The notes below the pieces were generated by a model that was not told the origin of the DNA, did no database searches, and saw only the letters and a program-made list of their open reading frames with translations. From positions 1 to 64,000 of the forward strand of contig CAYUZU010000026.1 of assembly GCA_964448675.1 (NCBI GenBank): a stretch of DNA of 64,000 bases, given 5' to 3'. The DNA is from CAYUZU01 sp964448675. Its GTDB lineage: Bacteria > Planctomycetota > Phycisphaerae > UBA1845 > Fen-1342. Both the position numbers and the translations under genes were made by a program. Positions within the stretch are counted from its first letter, which is position 1. Each line of letters begins with the position of its first letter. Of the stretch, positions 29,445-38,142 are shown piece after piece.

Positions 29445-30308
29445 CTAGAAGCTGAACGCGTCGGTCTCGAGACCGACATTCATCTTCACGTTCTTCATCA
29501 CGTAGCTCGCGATCAGCTGGCGCTGGCCGGCGTCGGCGTAAGAGCGGATCGACACCGGGACGAGCCATTCCTGGTCGACGTGCACCACCAGGCGGGCGTC
29601 GGGGTAGACATCGGACTTCGGGTCGTACGGCAGGTCCCGCATGATCACGTACGTCGGCCGGCCGTCGATCTGGCCCTCTCCTTCGTAACGCACATCGAGC
29701 ACGCCCTTGTCGGCGAAGCGCTCGTTATCGCTGCACAGCATGTCGAGTGCCGAGAGGAAGCCGAACTGGTCGATCGTGTAACGGCCGGCGGCGCGGGCCT
29801 TTTCGCCGTGGATAGCGATGCGCGCCTTGGCACAGAACAGCCGTGCGGCCCCGGTGGGCTCGACCCACGCTTCGGGGCGCCCGTGCCGATCCGCCACGGC
29901 CCCTTCGATGTACAGGGCCCGCTTGATGCGCTGGGCATTCTCGACCCACGTCATATAGACCGCCTGAGGCTCCTCGCGATAGAGGACGTGGATGACCTCT
30001 TCGGCCGACAGCTCGCCGCCCTTCCGCTCGCGCTTGTAGAACGTGCAGCGATAATCCTCGACGTGTTCCTCAACGTGCTCGCGCGCCTGGCACAGGAACG
30101 ACTGCGGGTCTTCCCGGACCAGGGCCGCAAGCTTCGCCGCCGTATCGGCACTCATTACGGCGCCGCGACCGGCCCCGCCGCCCGCGCCGTGCCCGGCCGC
30201 GGTCGCGATGCCGGGGCCCGAGCCGATATTCGCCGCGACGAAGAGCGCGCCGCCGGCGACGATGGCCAACCCCCAGCTACTCCGACTTTTAACGTGAGTC
30301 ATGCTCAT
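29445..30308 (-). CDS. DUF1571 exported protein
   Basis: 287 residues. A signal segment (SWGLAIVAGGALFVAANIG) is followed by a Gly-rich linker and a domain starting DYRCTFYKRERKGGELSAEE, the hallmark of DUF1571. This family is frequent in Planctomycetes and structurally reminiscent of LolA-like outer-membrane lipoprotein carriers. PEAWVEPTG, YTIDQFGF and YVIMRDLPY are further conserved-looking stretches. The start at 30308 has GGAGG eight bases upstream; the longest frame (30386) overlaps the divergent regulatory region. The function is not established. Confidence 0.82.
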   Translation of the reverse strand: MSMTHVKSRSSWGLAIVAGGALFVAANIGSGPGIATAAGHGAGGGAGRGAVMSADTAAKLAALVREDPQSFLCQAREHVEEHVEDYRCTFYKRERKGGELSAEEVIHVLYREEPQAVYMTWVENAQRIKRALYIEGAVADRHGRPEAWVEPTGAARLFCAKARIAIHGEKARAAGRYTIDQFGFLSALDMLCSDNERFADKGVLDVRYEGEGQIDGRPTYVIMRDLPYDPKSDVYPDARLVVHVDQEWLVPVSIRSYADAGQRQLIASYVMKNVKMNVGLETDAFSF

Positions 30309-30470
30309 TCCTGATCCTCCGGGTGACCGGCTCACAAACAGAGCGGTCGACTCATGTTTGTCGGCGAGTTTCACTTGTATGCTCACTGAAGACCAGAAAT
30401 CCAGTGCGGTGGTTAGCCTGTCTGATAAGAGCGCCGCGCTGCCGTGCGCCGTTTCGGGGCCGATTTGAAA

Positions 30471-30490
30471 AACCCGTTATCCTACGGGTT
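30471..30490. promoter_or_regulatory. Perfect inverted repeat around TATCCT upstream of PIMT gene
   Basis: AACCCGT (30471-30477), TATCCT, ACGGGTT (30484-30490). Seven-base arms exactly flank a -10-like hexamer, about 80 bases before the PIMT start and 160 bases from the divergent DUF1571 start. It could be an operator or a small hairpin. Confidence 0.35.
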
Positions 30491-30568
30491 CGCACTTGCC
30501 AACCCCTGTTGCGCCGGTGTGCGCCCCGATTAAACTGGACGTTGCCGAAGAAGACTGGAGGACAGATC

Positions 30569-31501
30569 TTGCTGACTCGGACCAACATGCTTCCGTGGGG
30601 GTCCGACCCGGCCCCGCGACGGCGGGGCGCCGCCCGGTTTGCACTCGTGCTGGCGATCGGCCTGCTCGCGCTCGCAACAGTGCTGGGGGCCCTGCTGGTG
30701 CCGGCTGAACAGGAGGACGCGTCGCCGCGGGGGGAGCAGCGCGGGGCCGCTACGCAGCCCACCACGGCCACCACGCAGCCCGCCGAGCCGTACGTCACAC
30801 GCGATGACGATGGCATGCTGCGCTGGCCGCGACCGCGCAGCGACGAGCGTCGGGACGAGCGCGCGCGGATGGTGAGGACGCAGATCGGCCGCGACGCGGC
30901 GTACCGGACTTCGGTCACCAGGGCGGACGTCCTGGCGGCGATGCGGCACGTCCCGCGGCACGCGTTCGTTCCGGCCGACCGCCGCCGTCGCGCCTACGAC
31001 GACACCCCCCTGCCGATCGGCTACGGGCAGACCATCTCGCAACCCTACATCGTCGCCTTGATGACGCAACTGCTCGATATCGAACCGGGCGACCGCGTGC
31101 TGGAAATCGGCACCGGATCGGGCTACCAGGCCGCGGTGCTGAGCGAGCTCACGCCCTATGTCTACAGCATCGAGATCCTGGAGCCGCTGCACGAGCAGGC
31201 CACGCAACGCTTCGCCAGGCTCGGCTACAAGACGATCCAGACGCGGCGCGGCGACGGCTACTTCGGCTGGGAGGCGTACGCGCCGTTCGACCACGTCATC
31301 GTGACCTGTGCCGCGGGGCACGTGCCGCCGCCGCTGTGGGAACAGCTCGCCGCGGGTGGGCGCATGGTCATCCCGGTCGGCGGGACGTACGCCACCCAAC
31401 GGCTCCTCGTCCTGGAAAAGGACAAGCGGGGCCGGCGGCGCAGTCGCAGTGTCATGCCGGTGCGTTTCGTGCCCATGACCGGCAAGATGCAGGAACCATG
31501 A
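30569..31501 (+). CDS. pcm: Protein-L-isoaspartate O-methyltransferase, membrane-anchored/exported
   Basis: 310 residues; methylates isoaspartyl residues in damaged proteins. The catalytic part (about 95-310) has PRHAFVP, GYGQTISQPYIVA and motif I VLEIGTGSGYQAAVL, all typical of PIMT. Unusually, a hydrophobic segment (FALVLAIGLLALATVLGALLV) and a Thr/Gln/Pro-rich linker precede it. The TTG start at 30569 is preferred because GGAGG lies seven bases before it; ATG 30587 lacks one. The stop overlaps the next ATG (ATGA). An envelope location would require SAM outside the cytoplasm unless the segment is an inward-facing anchor. Confidence 0.88.
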   Translation: MLTRTNMLPWGSDPAPRRRGAARFALVLAIGLLALATVLGALLVPAEQEDASPRGEQRGAATQPTTATTQPAEPYVTRDDDGMLRWPRPRSDERRDERARMVRTQIGRDAAYRTSVTRADVLAAMRHVPRHAFVPADRRRRAYDDTPLPIGYGQTISQPYIVALMTQLLDIEPGDRVLEIGTGSGYQAAVLSELTPYVYSIEILEPLHEQATQRFARLGYKTIQTRRGDGYFGWEAYAPFDHVIVTCAAGHVPPPLWEQLAAGGRMVIPVGGTYATQRLLVLEKDKRGRRRSRSVMPVRFVPMTGKMQEP

Positions 31502-33981
31502 GCGCTGCGCCGGCGGCCCTCACCGGCGCGCCCGCCGTCCGCGGGCGTTTTCTGCTGGCGGTCGCGGTGCTGAGCGCGGGGCTGATTGCTTACGAGATCG
31601 TGCTGATGCGCCGGCTGCTGGTGGAGAGCTGGCACCACTTCGGCTTCCTGGTCATCAGCGCCGCCCTGCTGGGCTTCGGCACCAGCGGCACCCTGCTGGC
31701 GCTGCTTCAGCGGCGCGTACGCGAGCGGCCGGCTCGCACGCTCGCGTGGTCGGCGGCAGGACTGGCGGCGGCACTGATCGTGCTGCCACGTGCAGCGGCG
31801 TTGCTGCCGGTATCGGCGCGCTTCATCCCCGGTGACCTGTGGGGACAGGCGGGCTGGTGGTCGGCATACTGGCTGACGGCGCTGGTGCCGTTTCTGCTGG
31901 GGGCGACGTTCATCGGCACGGCGTTGATGATCGCCGGGCCGGCGGTCGGGCGGACGTACGCCGCGAACCTGGTCGGCAGCGGCGTCGGTGCGGTTGGTGC
32001 CGTCTTGTTGCTGTCGCGGGTCGCGCTGCCTCATACGTTGTGGCCGACGCTGGCGCTGACGCTGATCGCTTTGCTGCTGGTGCCGGGCGCGACGCGACGG
32101 GACGGCCTGAAGCGGGGCGTCCTCGCGCTGCTCCTGCTCGTCGCCGGCGTGGCGGCCGAACTGTCGTGGCCGTTGCGGCCGGACTACGACGAACACAAGT
32201 ACGCCGCCCACCTGCAGGAGCTGGTCGCGCAGGGCTCGGCGCAGCGCGTCGCGACGGCAGCCGACCCGCATGGCAGCGTCGCGCTCTATGCCAGCGACCT
32301 CTTTCACGACCTGCCGTTTGTCGCCCTCCACGCCACCCCCCCACCCATGTTCAGCCTGGTCATCAACGGCGATCCGGCGGGGTCGGTGCTGCGGATCGAC
32401 GACGTCGCCGAAGCCGCGGTGATGGACGGCACGCTGATGGCGGTGCCCTACCGCCTGCTCTCCAGCACGCCGCGCGTGCTGCTGCTGGGCGAAACGGGCG
32501 GGGCCAATGTATGGCTGGCGCGCCGGCAGCAGGCGGCGCAAATCGATGTGGTACAGCCCAACGCGGCACTGGTGTCGCTGCTGCGAAGCCATGCGCCGGC
32601 GCTGTTCGCCGCGGACACGACGTTCCACACGAGCGATCCGCGCTGGTTCCTGCGCACACACCCGCAGCAGCGCTACGACCTGATCCAGGTGGCGTCGCTC
32701 GAGGGTCTGGGCGTGGCGGGCGGCGGCGTGCGCGGCCTGGCGGAGGATCACCTCGTGACGGTCGAGGGGCTCGCGGCGTGTCTGCGTGCGCTCAATGAAC
32801 AGGGGATTCTGGCGGTGTCGCGCGGCATTCAGCAGCCGCCCCGCGAGAACATCCGCCTGTTGGCGACGATGACGGCCGCGCTCGAATCACTGGGCGTCGA
32901 CGAGCCGGCGCGCCATATCGTGCAGGTGCGCGATTACCTCGGCGTGTGCACGATGGCGCTAAGGGCGCCACTGGGCGACGACCGCCGCCAGCGGCTGCAG
33001 CAGACGATCATGGAGTTCAACCTGACGCCGGTGTGGTACACGGACATCGCGCCCGCAGCGGTAAACCGGCCCGACGCGCTGCCCGGGCCGGCCGACAGCG
33101 AGGTCGACTGGTTGCACCACGCGGCAGCGCAGATCTTCTCGCCGGCAAGACAGGCGTTCTATGAGCGCTGGCTGCTTGATGTGCGGCCGCCGAGCGACGA
33201 CCGGCCGTTCTTCTGGGACTTCTACAAGCCGGCCGCGCTGCCCGTGTTGCAGCGGGCGTATGGCGATCTGTGGTTGACGCGGGCAGAGATCGGCCGGCTG
33301 TTCCTGTATGCGTCGATCGTCATTGCGGCGACGGCCGCGGCGGTCTTCATCCTGGTGCCGCTGGCAGCGGCGGAGTTGTGGCGGCGCTGGCGGCGTCCCC
33401 CCGTCACGCCCCTCCGCCAGGCACCGGCCGCCGGCCCGCTGCTCGCGTTGTGGACGGTGCTGTACTTCGGCGCGATCGGTCTGGGCTTCATGGGGATCGA
33501 GATGGCCCTGATCAGCCGGGCGATTCACTGGCTGGGTGATCCGGTGATCGCGAGCGCGGTCGTGATTGGCGCCGTACTGGTGCTCAGCGGTCTCGGCAGC
33601 GCGATCAGCGAACGCGTCGCGCGCGGCCGCGTGTGGTACGCACCGGCAGTCGTGGTTGCGGCCGCGATCCTGCTGCGGTTTCTCGGGTGGCCGGTGGCAG
33701 CGGCGCTTGGTCCGTGGCCGCTGGTGGCGGGGAGCGTGGTGGTCGCCGTACTGATGGGCATGCCGATGCCGACGGGGCTGGCAGCGCTGCACGCGCGGGC
33801 GCCGCGGCTGGTGCCGTGGGCGTGGGGGATCAACGGCGTGGCATCGGTGATCGCGACGTCGAGTGCGATTGCGCTGGCGATGTCAGCCGGCTACGCCGCG
33901 GTGCTGCTGGTTGCGGGCGGGCTGTACGTGGTTGCCGCGGCGGTCGGTGGCACGGCGCTGGGTCGCCGCGACCGAGGGTAG
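31498..33981 (+). CDS. Polytopic membrane protein with spermidine-synthase-like domain
   Basis: 827 residues. About six N-terminal membrane helices (1-230), a soluble central domain (230-600) and six more helices (600-827). The central domain resembles SpeE-type methyltransferase-fold proteins: VLLLGETGGANVWLA in the motif I position, then DVVQPNAAL where an acidic residue would bind the substrate. YERWLLDVRPPSDDRPFF and a terminal WAWGINGVASVIATS segment recur in large bacterial SpeE-like membrane fusions. Motif I is degenerate, so catalysis is doubtful. Translation is coupled to the PIMT gene by an ATGA overlap. Confidence 0.7.
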   Translation: MSAAPAALTGAPAVRGRFLLAVAVLSAGLIAYEIVLMRRLLVESWHHFGFLVISAALLGFGTSGTLLALLQRRVRERPARTLAWSAAGLAAALIVLPRAAALLPVSARFIPGDLWGQAGWWSAYWLTALVPFLLGATFIGTALMIAGPAVGRTYAANLVGSGVGAVGAVLLLSRVALPHTLWPTLALTLIALLLVPGATRRDGLKRGVLALLLLVAGVAAELSWPLRPDYDEHKYAAHLQELVAQGSAQRVATAADPHGSVALYASDLFHDLPFVALHATPPPMFSLVINGDPAGSVLRIDDVAEAAVMDGTLMAVPYRLLSSTPRVLLLGETGGANVWLARRQQAAQIDVVQPNAALVSLLRSHAPALFAADTTFHTSDPRWFLRTHPQQRYDLIQVASLEGLGVAGGGVRGLAEDHLVTVEGLAACLRALNEQGILAVSRGIQQPPRENIRLLATMTAALESLGVDEPARHIVQVRDYLGVCTMALRAPLGDDRRQRLQQTIMEFNLTPVWYTDIAPAAVNRPDALPGPADSEVDWLHHAAAQIFSPARQAFYERWLLDVRPPSDDRPFFWDFYKPAALPVLQRAYGDLWLTRAEIGRLFLYASIVIAATAAAVFILVPLAAAELWRRWRRPPVTPLRQAPAAGPLLALWTVLYFGAIGLGFMGIEMALISRAIHWLGDPVIASAVVIGAVLVLSGLGSAISERVARGRVWYAPAVVVAAAILLRFLGWPVAAALGPWPLVAGSVVVAVLMGMPMPTGLAALHARAPRLVPWAWGINGVASVIATSSAIALAMSAGYAAVLLVAGGLYVVAAAVGGTALGRRDRG

Positions 33982-33985
33982 CGCG

Positions 33986-35044
33986 TCAGGGCATCTCAAC
34001 GCCGAAGGCACGCGCGCGACGTACGGCGCGGTCGTACTTTGCCCTGGCTTCGGGTTCCAGGTCGTCGGCCAGTGACTGGGCGCGCCGCACCTCCTGGTCG
34101 CCGATCCTGGCACGCAGTTCGGGCCAGCGCTTGGCGATCTCGCGGCACAACTCGTTGTCGTTGAGCGCATCGGCGAACTGCTTGCTGCGGAGCAGTGCCG
34201 CCAGGTCGCGCTCCTCGATGTACTGGCGCAGGGTCGGGTCGCTGCGGATGGTGTTGTAGTGCTGACGGATCACCGGCACCTCCAGCAGCTCTTCGAGCGT
34301 GCCGTCGCGGACGAGCTGCCAGAAGAGCTCGTGGTCGGCCGCGACCTCACCGAGCGCCGCGACGGTGACGACCGCGGGCACCTTCTCGAGCGGGTTGTGG
34401 TCTTCGAGCCAGCGACCGGTTTCGTCGTCGTGCAATGCGGCCCGCACCGAGTACACGTAACCGAGGATGCGACCGAGCTTCGGGTGGGTGATGGACAGTG
34501 CCTGCCAGTTGAGGAACAGGGCCGGCCCGAAAATGCCCAGGACCCAGGTCAACGTCACGGCGAGCAGGCCGCCCTCGAAGATCCCCAGCACACAGCCCCC
34601 GGTGCGGTTGAGAACATACAGATAGCGGCGTTTGCGGAGCCGCCGCGTGAGGCCACGCCCGAGGGCGCCGGTCATGGTCAGCCCCACGACGAAGATGACA
34701 CCGACCGCCACCAGCATCGCCAACGGCGGTGGGATATCGATCCACCGGGCAATCCACGCCCCGACGCTGCGCCCCCACCAGCCGACAGCAACCAGGCACA
34801 GCGGCAGGCAGCCGAGGTGCAGCAGGTGGCGAATCCCGCCGGCGTGATCGGCCAGCAACGCCAGCAGCGCCGCGGCGGCGGCCCCGAGTCGGATCACGGG
34901 CCCGCCAAGCACAAAGGCGATCAGCAACGCGCCGCAGACGCACGCGCGGAACGTCCAGAGGAACAACCCCGTCCCCGCCAGCGGGTTCGGGTCGGCCGTG
35001 GTGATGGCGGATTGGTTGTCGGCGGCGGCGACGGCCGGCTGCAT
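33986..35044 (-). CDS. CvpA-family membrane protein
   Basis: 352 residues. Four to five hydrophobic helices in the first 210 residues carry a CvpA-like pattern (Gly-rich third helix, RGLTRRLRKR loop, then NRTGGCVLGIFEGGLLAV). The last 140 residues are soluble, charged and helical, with no recognised domain. CvpA homologues affect colicin V production, envelope stability and purine regulation; the molecular role is unsettled. The start at 35044 cuts 121 residues of non-family sequence from the longest frame. Its stop is four bases from the convergent SpeE-like stop. Confidence 0.75.
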   Translation of the reverse strand: MQPAVAAADNQSAITTADPNPLAGTGLFLWTFRACVCGALLIAFVLGGPVIRLGAAAAALLALLADHAGGIRHLLHLGCLPLCLVAVGWWGRSVGAWIARWIDIPPPLAMLVAVGVIFVVGLTMTGALGRGLTRRLRKRRYLYVLNRTGGCVLGIFEGGLLAVTLTWVLGIFGPALFLNWQALSITHPKLGRILGYVYSVRAALHDDETGRWLEDHNPLEKVPAVVTVAALGEVAADHELFWQLVRDGTLEELLEVPVIRQHYNTIRSDPTLRQYIEERDLAALLRSKQFADALNDNELCREIAKRWPELRARIGDQEVRRAQSLADDLEPEARAKYDRAVRRARAFGVEMP

Positions 35045-35174
35045 GCGAACACCCCCGCGCTGCGGGCAATTGTGGACTACGATGTCTTGAGTGGATCGGT
35101 TGCCGACGCACCCGGGCTTAGCACGCGAGCGTGGCTGATAATCGCCGGCACCGAGCACCGCTCCGCGGCAGGCG

Positions 35175-36011
35175 TTATCGGGCGCCCGGCGTGATCCGCC
35201 CGGTGACGTCCGCAAAGTACTGCCGCTCGCGGCGGAGTGTTTCCTGAAAGGCGGCCGCATCCGGCGCCTCGTACCCCGGCGTGAAGAGCCAGGGGCCGGT
35301 GAAGCCGAGCTCGTGCAGTGCGGCGATGACGGCCTCCCAATCGCACAGGCCCTCATCAATCGGGACGTAGTGCCGCTGCCAGCCCTTGCCGCCGGGGCCG
35401 CCCGCACCAGGTCGCGTGATGGCGACGTCGCGCACGGCGACCGCCGCGACGTACTCGTGCAGCAGCCGGCACTGATAGCGCGGGTGCTCCGTCCCTTCGG
35501 CGAACCAGGCCTGCCCCGGGTCCAGCATGACGCCGATGTGGGCCGGATCGAGGTCCTTGATCAGCGGATAGGCGGCGGTCGCGTTGTGCGGATAGCGGCC
35601 GCCGTGCAGCGGTACGATCGCACGCACCCCGGCGCGGCGAGCGGACTCGGCGACCTCTTCGAGCAGCCGGCGCGCCTCCCGGGCGAGCAGTCGCGGGGCC
35701 ACGTCGTTGTCGCGGTTGATGCAACCCAGCCGGACGTCGGCGATACCATGCTGGGCGAGGATCCGCAGCGGGTGGTCGGTGCGGGCCAGAAACGCCGGCT
35801 CGAGCCGCGTGGCGGCAACGCGGACCCGCAGCGCGGCGCGCTCGGCGGCGTGCATGAAGGCCTGCAGGCCGGCGGCCAGGCGGTTCGGCTCAATCCAGGA
35901 GCCCTCGCGGACGAGGGCGACCGGGGCGTCGTAACCGGCGTCGGCGCAAGCCGCCATCAGCTCGTCGGCCGGGCAGCCTTGGCGTTGCGTGGCCAGGAGG
36001 TGCGTCTGCAT
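35175..36011 (-). CDS. Sugar phosphate isomerase/epimerase-like TIM-barrel protein
   Basis: 278 residues of the xylose-isomerase-like/AP endonuclease 2 fold. Metal-site candidates are VPLHGGRYPHN, GVMLDPGQAWFAEG (Asp), RDVAITRPG and the terminal strand GPWLFTPGYE, where a Glu usually ligates metal. The conserved barrel layout is recognisable, but the N-terminal strand is weak. Substrate unknown, possibly a polyol or keto-sugar. 130 bases separate it from cvpA downstream and about 50 from the zincin upstream. Confidence 0.75.
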   Translation of the reverse strand: MQTHLLATQRQGCPADELMAACADAGYDAPVALVREGSWIEPNRLAAGLQAFMHAAERAALRVRVAATRLEPAFLARTDHPLRILAQHGIADVRLGCINRDNDVAPRLLAREARRLLEEVAESARRAGVRAIVPLHGGRYPHNATAAYPLIKDLDPAHIGVMLDPGQAWFAEGTEHPRYQCRLLHEYVAAVAVRDVAITRPGAGGPGGKGWQRHYVPIDEGLCDWEAVIAALHELGFTGPWLFTPGYEAPDAAAFQETLRRERQYFADVTGRITPGAR

Positions 36012-36062
36012 GTCCCCAGCATCTCCCGATGGTCGCCCGCAGGCACGGGCGGTAACCCTGGA

Positions 36063-36437
36063 CTAGGCAAAGCCGAGCTCGTCGAGACCGTCCTCGTCGA
36101 GGCCGAAGTGGTGGCCCACCTCATGCAGGACCGTGACGCGGATCTCTTCGAGCAGTTCATCGCGCGACGCGCACATTGCACAGAGATTCTCGCGAAAGAG
36201 AATGATACGGTCGGGCAGCGGCGGCGCCGAGTTTTCGGGCCCCTTGTCCCCGAGCGGGACGCCGACGTAGAGCCCCAGCAGGTCTTCCGGAACGTCGTGC
36301 TCGTCCATGAACGTCTGGTCTGGCCGGCCGCGGACCTCGACCAGCACGTTGTCCAGATGCGCCCGGAGCTCGTCGGGAATGTCCGCGAGGGCCTCCTCAA
36401 CGGCCCGGTCGAAATCGGCGTTGGAAATGGGTATCAT
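36063..36437 (-). CDS. Small zincin-like metallopeptidase family protein (PF06262 type)
   Basis: 124 residues. The zinc motif H105-E-V-G-H109 (TVLHEVGHHFGLDEDGLDELG) is near the C-terminus, as in the short zincin-like family once called DUF1025. RIILFRENLCAMC precedes it. The length matches the family (about 120) from ATG 36437; the longest frame adds 38 unrelated residues. No signal peptide is visible, so it is probably cytoplasmic. Physiological substrates of the family are unknown. Divergent from sppA. Confidence 0.88.
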   Translation of the reverse strand: MIPISNADFDRAVEEALADIPDELRAHLDNVLVEVRGRPDQTFMDEHDVPEDLLGLYVGVPLGDKGPENSAPPLPDRIILFRENLCAMCASRDELLEEIRVTVLHEVGHHFGLDEDGLDELGFA

Positions 36438-36487
36438 CCCGCACGCAGACCTTGATGCAGAGGTAACGACGACGTAACCGCGGAGAG

Positions 36488-36506
36488 TATAGGTTGCCTG
36501 CAACCT
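36488..36506 (+). promoter_or_regulatory. -10-like box overlapping a short palindrome upstream of sppA
   Basis: TATAGG (36488-36493) overlaps AGGTTGC-CT-GCAACCT (36491-36506), a 7-bp perfect inverted repeat with a 2-base centre. It lies 20 bases before the sppA ATG in the 89-base divergent gap with the zincin gene. It is a possible operator covering the transcription start. Confidence 0.4.
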
Positions 36507-36526
36507 GCCCGCCAAGCGGAGCACCA

Positions 36527-37546
36527 ATGACCAGCGACATACCCCGTGCACATGCCGTGGCTCGACCTGCCGGCCTGGCCCTTCTGCTGACGGCCATCCT
36601 GGCGACGGGCTGCGTCCCCACCTCGTTCCTGGTCACGCCGGTGCCGACCGCCCGGGCGCTCGATGAGCAGGTGGTGCGGCGGGACAGCCTGTGGGCGGCC
36701 CACAAGGTTGCACTGGTCGATGCGGACGGTCTATTGATCAACTCGCGGCAGGATTCGCTGCTGGGCCGCGGCGAGAACCCCGTCGCGGTCTTCACCGAGA
36801 AACTCCGCAAGGCCGAGCAGGACCCCTGGGTCAAGGCGGTCGTGCTGCGGGTCAACTCGCCCGGCGGCACGGTGACCGCAAGCGACCTGATGTATACCGA
36901 GCTGCGGCGTTTCCGCGAGCGCAGCGGCAAGCCGGTGGTCGCGTGCATGCTCGATGTGGCGGCTTCGGGCGGCTATTACATCGCCTGCGCGGCCGACCGC
37001 ATCTACGCCCACCCGACGACGGTGACCGGCAGCATCGGTGTGATCATGCATCTGCCGGAATTCACCGGCACGATGGCCAAGCTCGGCGTCGCGGTCAACG
37101 TCATCAAGAGCGGCGCGATGAAGGACGCCGGCTCGATGTTCGATCAGCTCGGCGCCGAGGAGCGGGCCCTGTTCCAGGACATGATCGACCAGATGTACGA
37201 GCGGTTCCTGGCCGTGGCCGGTGCGGCGCGCCAGGACATCGCGCCGGAGCGGCTGCGCGAACTGGCCGACGGACGCGTGTACCTGGGGCCGGCGGCGCGC
37301 GAGGCGGGGCTGGTCGACGAGATCGGCACGCTGCACGACGCAATCGCCGCGGCACAGCACGCGGCGGGGCTCACCAAGCAGCCGATCAAGGTCGTCCAGT
37401 ACCGGCGCGCGTACGAGTATCGGCCGAACATCTACGCCCGGTCGGACGAAGTGCCCGCCCAGCTGAACCTGATCAACGTCGCACTGCCGGACCTGCTGAG
37501 CCAGCCGTCGCCGCAGTTTCTGTATCTCTGGGCTCCGGGATGGTAG
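36527..37546 (+). CDS. sppA: Signal peptide peptidase SppA (S49 family)
   Basis: 339 residues; degrades released signal peptides in the membrane. The N-terminal LLLTAILATGC looks like a lipoprotein or signal-anchor segment. Catalytic Ser S147 lies in DVAASGGYYIA and the general base Lys K199 in SGAMKDAGS, both family hallmarks. VVLRVNSPGGTVTASD forms the conserved crotonase-like strand-helix. The single S49 domain is of the short form. GGAG is five bases before the ATG. It is followed after 7 bases by trpG/pabA, so it is probably co-transcribed. Confidence 0.92.
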   Translation: MTSDIPRAHAVARPAGLALLLTAILATGCVPTSFLVTPVPTARALDEQVVRRDSLWAAHKVALVDADGLLINSRQDSLLGRGENPVAVFTEKLRKAEQDPWVKAVVLRVNSPGGTVTASDLMYTELRRFRERSGKPVVACMLDVAASGGYYIACAADRIYAHPTTVTGSIGVIMHLPEFTGTMAKLGVAVNVIKSGAMKDAGSMFDQLGAEERALFQDMIDQMYERFLAVAGAARQDIAPERLRELADGRVYLGPAAREAGLVDEIGTLHDAIAAAQHAAGLTKQPIKVVQYRRAYEYRPNIYARSDEVPAQLNLINVALPDLLSQPSPQFLYLWAPGW

Positions 37547-37553
37547 GCCTGCC

Positions 37554-38132
37554 ATGATCGTGCTGATCGACAACTACGACTCCTTCACCTACAACCTCGT
37601 GCAGCGGATCGGCGAGCTCGATGCGCGGCTCGCGGTGCGGGTGTTTCGCAACGATCAGACCACGCCGACCGAGATCGAGCAGCTCGCACCGGATCACATC
37701 ATCATCTCCCCCGGACCGGGGACACCCCTGGACGGCGGCATCAGCAACGACGTGATCGCCCACTTCACGGGGCGGGTGCCGGTGCTGGGCGTGTGCCTGG
37801 GGCACCAGTGCATCGCCCATGTCGCCGGGGCGACCGTGATCCGTGCCCGGCGGATGATGCACGGCAAGACGACGATGATCCGCCACGACAACGAGGGCGT
37901 GTTCGCCGGCCTGCCCAACCCCTTCGAGGCGACGCGCTATCACTCGCTGATCGTCGAGGAGGGCACGCTGCCCGAGGACTTCCACGTTTGTGCGACGTCG
38001 GAGGACGACCCGCACGAGATCATGGGATTGCGGCACAAGACGCACCAACTGCACGGCGTGCAATTCCACCCGGAGAGCTTCCTCACCGGCGAGGGGCACC
38101 GCCTGCTTGCGAATTTCCTGAACATCCGGTAG
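37554..38132 (+). CDS. Anthranilate/aminodeoxychorismate synthase glutamine amidotransferase
   Basis: 192-residue class I glutamine amidotransferase that releases ammonia from glutamine for anthranilate (TrpG) or 4-amino-4-deoxychorismate (PabA) synthesis. LIDNYDSFTYNLVQ, SPGPGTP, nucleophile Cys in VLGVCLGHQC, and the His/Glu pair in VQFHPES are intact. The synthase partner (TrpE/PabB) is not in the window, so which pathway it serves is open; it may serve both. It lies 7 bases after sppA, an unusual neighbour. Confidence 0.92.
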   Translation: MIVLIDNYDSFTYNLVQRIGELDARLAVRVFRNDQTTPTEIEQLAPDHIIISPGPGTPLDGGISNDVIAHFTGRVPVLGVCLGHQCIAHVAGATVIRARRMMHGKTTMIRHDNEGVFAGLPNPFEATRYHSLIVEEGTLPEDFHVCATSEDDPHEIMGLRHKTHQLHGVQFHPESFLTGEGHRLLANFLNIR

Positions 38133-38142
38133 AGATGCGCGT

